This document shows, piece by piece, positions 17,167 to 29,297 of a stretch of 64,000 nt of DNA. This DNA comes from Clostridiales bacterium Firm_13 (GTDB lineage Bacteria; Bacillota; Clostridia; Saccharofermentanales; Saccharofermentanaceae). The stretch spans positions 1 to 64,000 of the forward strand of contig LVAS01000004.1 in the NCBI GenBank assembly GCA_001603035.1, written 5' to 3'. A model generated the notes under the pieces. The model was given only the letters and a program-made list of their open reading frames with translations, ran no database searches and was not told the DNA's origin. Both the position numbers and the translations under genes were made by a program. Numbering within the stretch: position 1 is the stretch's first letter; the number at the start of each line of letters is the position of its first letter.

Positions 17167-17991
17167 TCACTTTTTAAGATGCAACATTTCTCGCGCCTCG
17201 TCGGGGGTCGCCGGCTCTCGACCGAGCAGACGCGCAATCTTCACGACCTTATCTACCAGCTCGCCGTTACTTTTGGCGAGTACGCCCTTTTCCATGTAGA
17301 GATTGTCTTCAAAACCGACACGGACATTTCCGCCCATCGCAAGGGCCATCGCCGCGATCGGGAATTGATTTCGTCCGATTCCCGTTGCGCACCACGTTGC
17401 GTCTTCCGGCAGAGAATCGACCATGAAGGAGAGGTTTCTTGCGGTCGGCGCCATCGTGCCGATTACACCGAGAACCATATTAAAATGCATGTGTTCGGCG
17501 GGGAGGAGCCCCTTTCTCGCGAGACTGAGCGCGAGATCGACCATTCCCTGCTCGAAACACTCGTATTCGGGTTTGATTCCGCGCTCTGACATACGTCTCC
17601 CGAATTCTTTGATCATCGACACCGTATTGTCAAAAATATCGTCGTTCCCAAAATTGCATGTTCCGCAATCAAGAGTTGCAATTTCGGGCAGCAGTTCTGT
17701 GGGTTGAAGGCGTTCGTCCGCACTCATTCCGATCGCGCCGCCCGTGCTCGGAAGAATAATGAGATCCGGCGCGACTTCACGAATCGCGGCGATATTCTCT
17801 TTAAATCTCTCCTTGTCCTGCGTGGGGGTCCCGTCGTCGCGTCGCACATGGAGATGAATGACCGCGGCTCCGGCATCGGCTGCACGCTTAGCCTCGCGAG
17901 CGATCTCCGCGACCGTATAGGGAACGTTCGGATTCTGTTCTTTCGTCACTTCGGCGCCGCTGATCGCGGCGGTAATAATCACTTTACTCAT
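17167..17991 (-). CDS. beta-keto acid cleavage enzyme (BKACE, Kce-like)
   Basis: A 274-aa zinc-dependent enzyme of the DUF849/BKACE family, which condenses a beta-keto acid with acetyl-CoA to give acetoacetate and a new acyl-CoA. The metal and substrate motifs are VIHLHVRRDDG near residue 45, LPSTGGA, EYECFEQGM and the C-terminal RVGFEDNLY. The best-known member is 3-keto-5-aminohexanoate cleavage enzyme of lysine fermentation, but the other lysine fermentation genes are absent here. Together with an adjacent aminotransferase it points to catabolism of a beta-amino acid. It is separated by 16 and 19 bases from its operon neighbours. Confidence 0.93.
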   Translation of the reverse strand: MSKVIITAAISGAEVTKEQNPNVPYTVAEIAREAKRAADAGAAVIHLHVRRDDGTPTQDKERFKENIAAIREVAPDLIILPSTGGAIGMSADERLQPTELLPEIATLDCGTCNFGNDDIFDNTVSMIKEFGRRMSERGIKPEYECFEQGMVDLALSLARKGLLPAEHMHFNMVLGVIGTMAPTARNLSFMVDSLPEDATWCATGIGRNQFPIAAMALAMGGNVRVGFEDNLYMEKGVLAKSNGELVDKVVKIARLLGREPATPDEAREMLHLKK

Positions 17992-18007
17992 TTTGCCCCT
18001 CCTAATA

Positions 18008-18940
18008 TTATTTCCTTATGTCGGGTGCCTTCGAACCGATATGACTCTCTTCCAAGGATTGCCGATAGACTTTCGGGTGAGACGGGCCGGTATCCAAATC
18101 AAGAAAGACCGGAGCTTCCTTTATATTCCCCGCAAAGGGAGACGGGAGATCGAAGTCGCGCAAGTGTTTGAGATAATGGTCCGAGAAATTCGTTCCGTAT
18201 TCGCGCGCGCGTTTGACTTCGTCGATATCGAGTGTGATCGAAAGAAGCGCCTCTTCGCGTCCGGCCTCCAGCAGAAATCGACCCGCCGGGTCAATCGCGC
18301 AAGAATGACCGTACATCGTACAGCCTTCCGCCTGCCCGACTGCGTTGACCGACACAAGAAACGCCTGATTCTCGATCGCCCGCGCCTGGTGCAGGGGACG
18401 GTTGATCGCATAGGCTTCCTCGAGATCTTCGGTTAACTTAATCAGTACCTCGGCACCTTGTAAAGTCAGATTACGGGCGATTTCCGGAAAGTTCAGATCG
18501 TAGCAGATCATGACGCCGACGCGGATATTCTTTTCGGGGATCGTAAAAACGACGTACCTTTGTCCCGGCGTTGTCTTGAATTCGACCGGCAACCACGGCG
18601 CCATTTTGCGGTAAACATCGATCAGTTCTCCGTCAGGCCCGAAAATCGGTGCGGAATTATAATGGAATCCTTCCGCGCAATCGTCGCTTGTCTCGAACAA
18701 TGTTCCGGGAATGAGGTAGATCCCGTATTCTTTTGCAAGGCGTGAATACGGTTCGGTCAACGGACCCGGAATTCGGTCACAGGTTCGGAATCCGATACCG
18801 CCTTCGACACCGACAATGAGATCCGGTCTCGGATTTCTTCGCATCAGTAGTTTGACTTGAGCTTCAATCGAGTGGAAATTCTCAGATGAGGTCGAGAAAA
18901 CGGGCATTTGCATCATACCGACGGTCAAAAAACGTGCCAT
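18008..18940 (-). CDS. carbon-nitrogen hydrolase (nitrilase superfamily)
   Basis: A 310-aa amidase of the nitrilase superfamily with the Glu-Lys-Cys triad visible as VGVEGGIGF, YRKMAPWLP and MICYDLNFPE. Members include aliphatic amidases, beta-ureidopropionase and N-carbamoyl amino acid hydrolases. The track ORF begins 60 codons upstream, inside the regulatory region. ATG 18940 (MARFLTVGMMQ) follows GGGAGGTATCGGTT and is the clear start. It is the first gene of the four-gene operon, transcribed from a MerR-type promoter, so the pathway probably starts with release of an amine from an amide or carbamoyl compound. Confidence 0.9.
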   Translation of the reverse strand: MARFLTVGMMQMPVFSTSSENFHSIEAQVKLLMRRNPRPDLIVGVEGGIGFRTCDRIPGPLTEPYSRLAKEYGIYLIPGTLFETSDDCAEGFHYNSAPIFGPDGELIDVYRKMAPWLPVEFKTTPGQRYVVFTIPEKNIRVGVMICYDLNFPEIARNLTLQGAEVLIKLTEDLEEAYAINRPLHQARAIENQAFLVSVNAVGQAEGCTMYGHSCAIDPAGRFLLEAGREEALLSITLDIDEVKRAREYGTNFSDHYLKHLRDFDLPSPFAGNIKEAPVFLDLDTGPSHPKVYRQSLEESHIGSKAPDIRK

Positions 18941-19070
18941 AACCGATACCTCCCGCTGTTCGATCCGTGTGTACATAAAAAGAAATGAGCTGAAAGAACC
19001 TTCTTCCAACTTCATTGTTAGGAATTTCGAATCTGGTGTGGAATTTGCAGGAACAATCTGCTCGAAATTC

Positions 19071-19101
19071 ATATTAAACCCTAGTATAATACAAGGGTCA
19101 A
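19071..19101 (-). promoter_or_regulatory. MerR-type divergent promoter of the nitrilase operon and its regulator
   Basis: On the minus strand TTGACC (19101-19096) and TAATAT (19076-19071) are 19 nt apart, the long spacing typical of MerR-activated promoters; a 17-nt alternative TTTAAT exists. A near-perfect 21-bp palindrome lies in the spacer at 19078-19098: ACCCT-a-GTAT-a-ATAC-a-AGGGT. The centre of the palindrome is also the TATAAT box (19085-19090) of the plus-strand merR gene, so one site could activate the operon and restrain the regulator. A further 9-bp inverted repeat, GAATTTCGA/TCGAAATTC, lies at 19022-19070. Confidence 0.7.
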
Positions 19102-19120
19102 GAGTGGCGAGGTATTGCAT

Positions 19121-19942
19121 ATGCGTGTAAAAAGTAAATACAAAATCAGTGAAATTTCTTCGATGTTTGGGATTGGTCTCGATTCACTCCGCTATTATGA
19201 ACGGCTCGGAATTCTCTCTCCGGAACGCGATCCTACGAATGACTACCGCTACTACGGTTTGGAGGATATTAAGGCGCTGAATCTCCTGATTGAGTTGCGG
19301 CAACTCGGCTTCACAATCGCGGAAATTCGCGATTACCTTCACGATCGCTCCGTGCAGAGAACGAAGGGACTTTTGGAAGCCGAGATTGATTCGATTGACC
19401 GTCAGATCGAACGACTTCTTCAAACCAAACAAAGTATCGAGAAGAGATTGAGCAACATTCGCCGTTATTATCCTTGCAGGTTACCGTCGGAAATTGTCGT
19501 TCATGAATATCCCGAACGCTATGGCATCGTGATTGAGAGCCTCGGCAATACTGTGCCTGAATTAAACTACGTAACGCGGGTTCTTCTGTCTGTCGACGAA
19601 CGGGCACTTTACTCGATCGGAAATTGTGACTGTTATCTTCTTGATGCGGAAGAAACGGACAACGATTCTTTGTACCTTACAAATAAGAATATCTTCTTCC
19701 TTTTGGAAGAACGCACTCCGAAGTCGAATTTCACACTTCCGCAAGGGACATATCTGTCTGTCTCTTATACGGGCGAATTAGGGCAAACGCGTACGTATGT
19801 AGAGAAACTTATGAACTATTGTATCGAAAAGGGCCTTCGCGCAATTTCCGATCCGATTGAAATGTGTAGAATCGATACGTTTGAAACTGACCGACAAGAA
19901 GAATACGTAACGGAGATTCAACTTCGCGTGTCGGCGGAGTAA
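19121..19942 (+). CDS. MerR family regulator with GyrI-like effector domain
   Basis: A 273-aa activator. The N-terminal MerR HTH reads YKISEISSMFGIGLDSLRYY then ERLGILSPERD (residues 6-40), followed by a coiled-coil dimerisation helix (to about 115) and a C-terminal domain of BmrR/GyrI type that should bind a small organic ligand. There is no Cys pair typical of metal-sensing MerR proteins. The track start is a TTG; ATG 19121, with GAGG eight bases upstream, is preferred. It is divergent from the nitrilase operon and most likely regulates it through the palindrome at 19078-19098. Confidence 0.88.
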   Translation: MRVKSKYKISEISSMFGIGLDSLRYYERLGILSPERDPTNDYRYYGLEDIKALNLLIELRQLGFTIAEIRDYLHDRSVQRTKGLLEAEIDSIDRQIERLLQTKQSIEKRLSNIRRYYPCRLPSEIVVHEYPERYGIVIESLGNTVPELNYVTRVLLSVDERALYSIGNCDCYLLDAEETDNDSLYLTNKNIFFLLEERTPKSNFTLPQGTYLSVSYTGELGQTRTYVEKLMNYCIEKGLRAISDPIEMCRIDTFETDRQEEYVTEIQLRVSAE

Positions 19943-20080
19943 CGCGTGGAATTCCGCGCAATTTGACAAAGAAATCCTACAGTTTTGCTGCAATGTCGTC
20001 GCTTCTCTCCGGTATTCTAAAAGCATCGAACCATGTTCCGATAAATGACGGAGCAAACCGCACTATCTGATGCTGACTTC

Positions 20081-20102
20081 AAAAAAGCGGAGCAATCCGC
20101 TT
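20081..20102 (-). terminator. small minus-strand terminator in a gene-free stretch
   Basis: On the minus strand AAGCGG-6nt-CCGCTT runs into TTTT. No minus-strand gene is seen between here and 20332, so it either ends antisense or unannotated RNA or is incidental. Confidence 0.45.
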
Positions 20103-20194
20103 CCGATAGAAAGACGCCGACAAAAGTTTCGTATGTGTATATGAAACAGCACATTTCCTCCTTTTTGTGCCGTCGAAGCGCATTCTTCTTAAAC

Positions 20195-20228
20195 GCCCGT
20201 CCCCTCCGCACAGGGACGGGCTTTTTTT
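20195..20228 (+). terminator. strong intrinsic terminator
   Basis: GCCCGTCCC/GGGACGGGC, a perfect 9-bp stem with a 9-nt loop, followed by seven T residues. It is the only clear plus-strand terminator after merR (stop 19942), 250 bases downstream. The 390-base gap 19943-20332 otherwise holds no gene I can support; a small RNA ending here is possible. Confidence 0.85.
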
Positions 20229-20332
20229 GTGCAGGGATTTATTCGGTTTTGACGGACGCTCTCTCGGTTGACAGAGATTCTTATCGCCGATTACACTGCG
20301 TATAAGAATCGGATGACAAGAAGGAGCTCGCA

Positions 20333-24032
<3,700 letters not shown>

Positions 24033-24035
24033 CTA

Positions 24036-24065
24036 TTCATAGCACAAACAAGCCGTTTCGTCCAA
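24036..24065 (-). promoter_or_regulatory. probable lacZ promoter
   Basis: On the minus strand TTGGAC (24065-24060) and TATGAA (24041-24036) are 18 nt apart, in the 98-bp gap between the MFS stop and the lacZ start. Each box matches four or five of six consensus bases. Confidence 0.45.
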
Positions 24066-24070
24066 AGGAT

Positions 24071-25516
24071 TCAATGGTTGGGCTCCTGTTTCTTCTTCGC
24101 ATTTTTGCCTTTCGGCTGCCGAAAAAGTCGGAAGGCGGTAATGGAAAGGCCGATGAGACAGACCGCAAATCCCGTCCAGTATGCCCACTCCATTCCGGTG
24201 AGGAATGCCTCGGGTTTCTCGTGCGGGAAATCCGTGACATGTCGCCCCAAGGTCATGCTGATTCCGCTATAGAGAAGAACATTCGTAAGTGCGATTCCAA
24301 CACTCTGGCCGGTCGTTCTCGCCAATGCATTCATGCTCCCCGCGACACCCCTTTGTTCGGGGCGCACACTCGACATGACGATAACTGTGTTCGGGGACTG
24401 AAACATGCCGTTCCCGAGAGACATAAAAACGACAAAGACGGCGACAAGCGGAAGAGGAGTCGAAATCCCCAAAAAGGACATCAGGAGGAGTCCTAATGCG
24501 GTCACGGACAAGCCGATTACGGTGAGCCGTTGCGGCCCGAATTTGTCGGATAAATACCCGCTTAGAGGTGAGATGACAGCCAAAACAAGCGGATATATGC
24601 TCATAAAAAGCCCGGCAGCCGCCGGTGACATAAGCCGCACGCTTTCAAGATAGAAGGGTTGCAACAAAGAATAGCAAGAGATCGCGACAAAAGAGGCAAA
24701 AGCGCAACCGAGACTGATCATAAACCAGCGATTGTGAAACAACGCTAGGTTGAGAAGCGGTTCGGCCGCCGTTTTTTGTCGACGGATAAAAAGAAGAAAC
24801 AGAAGTATTCCGACTGCGAATCCGGTCCAAATCAGAGGGTGCGAGAATCCGAGAGTCTGAATCTCTTGCAGCGGAAGAAAGAAGGCGATCATCGCGACGG
24901 CAAACAGAAGACTGCCCGGAACATCGGTCTTTCCGGATGCACGTACATCTTTCGGGAAGAAATAAATCCCCGCGATAAGAACAAGAATTCCGATCGGGAC
25001 ATTGATCCAGAACAAAAAATGCCAGTCGGCGACGGAGAGAATAAATCCGCCGAGTGAAGGGCCGATCAATGTGCCGAGAGCAACAAAGGCGCCGTTAATG
25101 CCGAGAGCACGTCCGCGTTCTCCGTCGCCGAAAGCCTGACTGATAATCGCCTGATTATTGGCAAGTGTGGCCGAAGCACCGATCGATTGCAGAATTCGGG
25201 CGGCGATGAGAATCGGAAAAGTTTGTGAGAAACTGCAAAGGACCGAGCCGAATGTGAAGAGGAGTACCCCGAAAAGAAAAACTCGCGCGCGCCCGAGACG
25301 GTCGCCCAATCGTCCGAAATAGAGGAGGGTCGCAACTTGAATAAGAAGATAGATACTGACAACCCAGGCGATCTTTGCCGTGTCGACCGACAGTTTTTGC
25401 GCGAGGACGGGAAGGGCCACGTTTACAATGGACGCGTCGACGGTCGCCATGAAAGGACACATCACGGCAACGGCAAGGATGATCCAACGATTTTTCGAGG
25501 AGGGGATCGAATGCAT
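24071..25516 (-). CDS. MFS transporter, DHA2 (EmrB/QacA) 14-TM family
   Basis: A 481-aa drug:H+ antiporter-like protein with about 14 TM helices. The motif D1 region VDASIVNVALPVL lies in TM1, motif A appears as GRLGDRLGRARVF in loop 2-3, and motif C-like glycine repeats occur in TM5. Such proteins export cationic or lipophilic drugs. ATG 25516 (MHSIPSSKNR) is chosen over the track start, which lies beyond a hairpin, and gives a normal N-terminus. No regulator gene is adjacent. A 6-bp inverted repeat, GTGTCC/GGACAC (25546-25563), just upstream could be an operator. Confidence 0.92.
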   Translation of the reverse strand: MHSIPSSKNRWIILAVAVMCPFMATVDASIVNVALPVLAQKLSVDTAKIAWVVSIYLLIQVATLLYFGRLGDRLGRARVFLFGVLLFTFGSVLCSFSQTFPILIAARILQSIGASATLANNQAIISQAFGDGERGRALGINGAFVALGTLIGPSLGGFILSVADWHFLFWINVPIGILVLIAGIYFFPKDVRASGKTDVPGSLLFAVAMIAFFLPLQEIQTLGFSHPLIWTGFAVGILLFLLFIRRQKTAAEPLLNLALFHNRWFMISLGCAFASFVAISCYSLLQPFYLESVRLMSPAAAGLFMSIYPLVLAVISPLSGYLSDKFGPQRLTVIGLSVTALGLLLMSFLGISTPLPLVAVFVVFMSLGNGMFQSPNTVIVMSSVRPEQRGVAGSMNALARTTGQSVGIALTNVLLYSGISMTLGRHVTDFPHEKPEAFLTGMEWAYWTGFAVCLIGLSITAFRLFRQPKGKNAKKKQEPNH

Positions 25517-25568
25517 ATGTAATTTCTGCCTCTCATTTGATGTCCGTGTCCGCGTTCGGACACAAAAC

Positions 25569-25593
25569 AAATGCCGCACGGACTGCGGCATTT
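25569..25593 (-). terminator. hairpin ending the PAS-GGDEF-HD-GYP transcript
   Basis: AAATGCCGC-7nt-GCGGCATTT, a perfect 9-bp stem. On the minus strand it is followed by GTTTTGTG. It lies between the signalling gene and the MFS gene. Confidence 0.7.
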
Positions 25594-25685
25594 GCAAGAA
25601 TTATGATAAATCGGAATCGAAATGCGGTCAATGACGTAATAGATTCATTTGTTCGAAGCGAAGGCGGTTGCCGATGCGTCCGCCT

Positions 25686-28649
25686 TCAAATTACGACCAC
25701 ACCGGAATTCAATTCGGGGGCGACTTGACGCACGAAGATTCGTGCGAGCTCCGGATCAAACTGGGTTCCGGAACAACGGGTAATTTCGGCGAGGGTTTGC
25801 TCGACGGACAGAGCCTTACGATACGGTCGATCTTCGATCATCGCGTCATAGGAGTCCGCGATTGCGATAATTCGCGCAAATAATGGAATTCTCTCCCCGG
25901 ACAATGAATTGGGATATCCGTTTCCGTCCCATCGCTCGTGGTGCGCCCAAACGATATCCGCCAGAGGTGCGTAGGCGTTTGCGGAGCAAAGGATATTGTA
26001 TCCGACTTCCGGATGTCTTCTGATTTCGGTCATTTCTTGTGAAGACAGGCCGCCAGTCTTATTGAGAATATCGTTACTGATCGCGATCTTTCCGATGTCG
26101 TGCAGTTCTCCCGCCGTGACAAGCGCCCGGAGCTCGTTTTGCGTGAGTCCGATTTCTTCACCGATTTTCTCACTGATCTCGCCGACTCGCCGCGAATGCT
26201 CTCTTTCTCTCGGAGACTTCTCATGCAAAGTTCGCATGATCATCTGAATCGCCTCATAGCGCTGGTTGTTGCGATCGAAAATCTTATCGCGGTACATCAG
26301 ATCTTCCGCTTCTTTCTGAACGGATTCGACGGACATCGTATTGTCTCTCCTTACGCCGATTCCTACGGAGACGGAGATCTGTATTCCTTCGACACGCTCT
26401 TGATTGACGCGTTCCTTGATCGAACGAACGATTTCTCTTGCGCTTTCTATGCCGCAACGCGGTAAAAGAATCACGAATTCATCGCCGCCGATTCTTGCGA
26501 TACAGGAATTGCCCGGACAATTTTGCTCCAAAACGTGGGCGACGGCTTTCAGAAGACGATCGCCGGCGGCATGTCCGAATGCGTCGTTGATTAACTTGAG
26601 TCCGTTAACGTCGAACATAATTACGCTCGTCGGAAGATCCGCTTTAGAACGACATTTTCGGGTGCGCTCCTCGAAAAAACGTCGGTTGTAAAGCCCCGTT
26701 AACTGATCGTGAAAGCTTAGGAATTCCACTTGCTTTTGCTTGGCTCTCTTTTCGGAAAAATCCCGAAATACGAGTACCGCGCCCGTACTGATCTGGGTCT
26801 CTTCGTTTCGGATCGGCGAGGCGGTGCATTCGATCGGCAAGCGTTTGCCGGACGGCGAGAGCAGTTCCAATGGATGGGCGGGGTGAACGGACAGCTTGGC
26901 GCGGAGAGAAAGAAGGACCGGGTTTGGATATGCATCGCCGGTCTCTTCGTCAACAATCCGGACAATCTCCTCAACCGGCCGCCCGATCGCTTCGCTCTGA
27001 CTTTTCTCGGTCAACTGCTCCGCGACGCGGTTCATAACACGAATCTTGCCGTCGGAGTCCGTCGCGATTACCCCGTCGCCGACCGAGAGAAGAGTCGTAC
27101 GGAATTGCTCTTTTTCCTTAAGGAGTGTTTCCTGCATTTGAATCTCTTCGTCGATTTCTTCCGCATAAACGATCAGTCCTCCGATCGATCCGTCCTCCTC
27201 ATACCATGGGCGACATTCCCAACGCGACCAACCCGTTTTCTCTCCGCAATCAAAAAGATATCGATCCGCTTTCACGATTTCTCCGTTTAGTGCCTTTTGG
27301 TGGGCATCCACAAGATTTTGCGGTAGATTGGGAAATACATCGTAATGATTCCTGCCGATGATGTCACAATCATGTAGACCTAATCCGTCCAAATAGCGCT
27401 GACTTACGTAAAGGTAGTTCATATTCTTGTCGTGCACGGCGATACTATGATGATTGTGTTCGACGATATAGCGAAGAAGGTGCATGGTGTGATCTCGCTC
27501 AATCTGTGCCGACCTTTTTTCGGTTATGTCATGATAGTGTACGAGAATTCCTCGGATGTGTTCGTCATTCAGAAGATTAATCGCAAATAACTCGATGCTT
27601 CTCTCAAGCCCCGACTTTGTGATCACACGAAAGAGAACAGAACCCGATCCGATACCGGTTGCGGTTATCTTGGAGAAGGCATCTTCGACACGCTTCCGGT
27701 CATCTTTGTGGATATATTCCCAGGGTTTGTAACCGAGTCTCTCGTCGGGTCCCCAGCCGAGATATTTGGCGGAATTCGGACTCTGGTACGTAATCTTTCC
27801 GTCTTGATCCAAAACGACGATAACGTCGGTAATATTCGAGACGACGGCACGAAGAAGAGCGGCATTCTGCTCGATTTTCTGTGATTCCACGCGAAGATCC
27901 GTAATGTCTCGAAGGACTCCCGAAATTCTCTCGGGAACGCCGTCAACTTCAAGAAGAACAGATTTGGATTCCAAATAGACCTCTTCATTATCGCTCTTTC
28001 TTAAAAGCTTGAATTCAAAATCACAGATGCCCTTATCGAGTATCCTTCGCTGCAACGCGTCATCGATTCCTTCGACGGTGAGCGTCGGAAGCCAATTCAC
28101 AATGGACGATAAGTCAAAGCTTGTCGTCCCAGCGGAAAGGCCTGCGAGCCTTAGCGCTTCTTCCGACAACCACAATTTGCGTGTTCGGATATCAATTTCC
28201 CAATCCGCCACATGGCCTAATTGTTGCAAGGAATGCAGCCTTGTCCAATTTCGTTCTCCAAAACTTGCCGGTTTGGCAAATCTTGGAAGTTCGATCAGAA
28301 CACAATAAAGATACGTGTTGTCGTTCTCTCGAATTAGGCTGACACTGACTGCGCTTAAAATGTTTTGCCCGGCACGGGTGCGCAAAAGGATTGGCGTCTG
28401 CCGGATTGGAGAGCCACGCAATAATTCCTTCTGGAGAAAGCCGCGATCGATTGTGTCGGAATAAATATCGATTTCTACCGCAGTCTTTCCGATAAAATCT
28501 TCCTTCTCATAGCCGGTCAATTCGGTAGCCGCTCGATTGATTGCGATACATTTCAGGCTCGGAAATGCGAAGACGCCCATCGGGGACACGTTGTCATCAA
28601 AAAAGGGGATATGTGCGATGGACGGGGCGGGAGTCGCGTCACAATTCAC
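25686..28649 (-). CDS. multi-PAS GGDEF and HD-GYP signalling protein
   Basis: A 987-aa cytoplasmic c-di-GMP enzyme. Five PAS-like sensor domains can be counted, for example MGVFAFPSLKCIAINRAA, ADWEIDIRTRKLWLSEEA, DVIVVLDQDGKITYQSPN, HSIAVHDKNMNYLYVSQR and DGVIATDSDGKIRVMNR. Next comes a GGDEF cyclase domain (FHDQLTGLYNRRFF, ARIGGDEFVILLP), then a C-terminal HD-GYP phosphodiesterase domain with HDIGKIAI and HHERWDGNGYP. Both catalytic signatures are intact, so it could make and degrade c-di-GMP. It starts with GTG; a run of nine G residues forms most of its ribosome site, 8-10 bases ahead of the start. No TM helices. Confidence 0.93.
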   Translation of the reverse strand: MNCDATPAPSIAHIPFFDDNVSPMGVFAFPSLKCIAINRAATELTGYEKEDFIGKTAVEIDIYSDTIDRGFLQKELLRGSPIRQTPILLRTRAGQNILSAVSVSLIRENDNTYLYCVLIELPRFAKPASFGERNWTRLHSLQQLGHVADWEIDIRTRKLWLSEEALRLAGLSAGTTSFDLSSIVNWLPTLTVEGIDDALQRRILDKGICDFEFKLLRKSDNEEVYLESKSVLLEVDGVPERISGVLRDITDLRVESQKIEQNAALLRAVVSNITDVIVVLDQDGKITYQSPNSAKYLGWGPDERLGYKPWEYIHKDDRKRVEDAFSKITATGIGSGSVLFRVITKSGLERSIELFAINLLNDEHIRGILVHYHDITEKRSAQIERDHTMHLLRYIVEHNHHSIAVHDKNMNYLYVSQRYLDGLGLHDCDIIGRNHYDVFPNLPQNLVDAHQKALNGEIVKADRYLFDCGEKTGWSRWECRPWYEEDGSIGGLIVYAEEIDEEIQMQETLLKEKEQFRTTLLSVGDGVIATDSDGKIRVMNRVAEQLTEKSQSEAIGRPVEEIVRIVDEETGDAYPNPVLLSLRAKLSVHPAHPLELLSPSGKRLPIECTASPIRNEETQISTGAVLVFRDFSEKRAKQKQVEFLSFHDQLTGLYNRRFFEERTRKCRSKADLPTSVIMFDVNGLKLINDAFGHAAGDRLLKAVAHVLEQNCPGNSCIARIGGDEFVILLPRCGIESAREIVRSIKERVNQERVEGIQISVSVGIGVRRDNTMSVESVQKEAEDLMYRDKIFDRNNQRYEAIQMIMRTLHEKSPREREHSRRVGEISEKIGEEIGLTQNELRALVTAGELHDIGKIAISNDILNKTGGLSSQEMTEIRRHPEVGYNILCSANAYAPLADIVWAHHERWDGNGYPNSLSGERIPLFARIIAIADSYDAMIEDRPYRKALSVEQTLAEITRCSGTQFDPELARIFVRQVAPELNSGVVVI

Positions 28650-28873
28650 TTATATTTCCCCCCCCCTCTTTATTTCGCGTGCCTCAGCACAGAATTCAAC
28701 GCATTTCGGAATATTACAGGTGTTAACAAACGGTTCATTTGAAAGGTTGACCGAAAACAAAAGTGCGCAAAGTTCGAAATTATGTCAATAATATGAAAAT
28801 TATACCACATGCAACGTGTCATTAACATGTTAGAATTTGCGATTGCGCTATTTTGCAAGGGAAACGGAAGCGC

Positions 28874-28914
28874 TCGACAGATCGAGTAGTACAAATTATA
28901 CTAGTTATACTACT
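28874..28914 (+). promoter_or_regulatory. promoter and overlapping operator of the abrB-like gene
   Basis: TCGACA (28874-28879), a 17-nt spacer and TATACT (28897-28902). An inverted repeat AGTAGTA/TACTACT (28885-28891, 28908-28914) and a direct repeat TTATACTA (28896-28903, 28905-28912) cover the -10 region, consistent with autoregulation. The flanking gap 28650-28939 shows nothing else. Confidence 0.6.
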
Positions 28915-28939
28915 TGAATTTGCTCTGCGGAGGCGCGGT

Positions 28940-29242
28940 ATGATAGAGAAGAACACACATTTTATGAGTACGCTCAAGGTGGGCCCCAAGGGTCAGATTG
29001 TTATTCCGAAAGAGATTCGCGATATGTTTCAGATAAAGCCCGGTGACAATTTGATCATTATGGCCGACTCGCGTAAAGGGATCGCTCTACATCGGCAAAA
29101 TGTACTCGAGAAAATGGCGCAGGCTATTTTTGAAGGGCAGGGGAAAGAGATTTACCCGGAAGAGGACGAGAGTGACGTCCAACAATTTGCCGAGACGATT
29201 CGAGAGACGGTAAAAAACGACATATCCGATTCTACAGTTTGA
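28940..29242 (+). CDS. AbrB/MazE-type DNA-binding protein
   Basis: A 100-aa transcription factor with an N-terminal SpoVT/AbrB swapped-hairpin domain: KVGPKGQIVIPKEIRDMFQI then KPGDNLIIMADSRKGIAL. The C-terminal part is acidic and of unknown role. The track ORF begins 29 codons upstream, inside the promoter; ATG 28940 has GGAGG six bases before it. No MazF-like toxin gene follows, so this is more likely a regulator, perhaps of its own promoter and of the small gene downstream, whose -35 box overlaps this gene's stop. Confidence 0.88.
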   Translation: MIEKNTHFMSTLKVGPKGQIVIPKEIRDMFQIKPGDNLIIMADSRKGIALHRQNVLEKMAQAIFEGQGKEIYPEEDESDVQQFAETIRETVKNDISDSTV

Positions 29243-29285
29243 CAAATAAGTAATCTTTGCTACGATGATCTTACTTAAATAAGTA
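29239..29285 (+). promoter_or_regulatory. promoter with AAATAAGTA repeats before the 108-aa gene
   Basis: TTGACA (29239-29244, overlapping the abrB stop), a 16-nt spacer and TACGAT (29261-29266). AAATAAGTA is repeated at 29244-29252 and 29277-29285, and TAAGTAA/TTACTTA form an inverted pair around the -10. This suggests a regulator site. Confidence 0.55.
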
Positions 29286-29297
29286 GGGGGAATTGTT

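Noticed and set aside
20045-20305. 86-aa ORF in the gap before the GNAT gene
   Set aside because: It reads straight through a strong intrinsic terminator and has no ribosome site.
24071-25516. Lactose permease role for the MFS gene beside lacZ
   Set aside because: It has 14 TM helices and DHA2 drug-exporter motifs, and lacZ has its own probable promoter.
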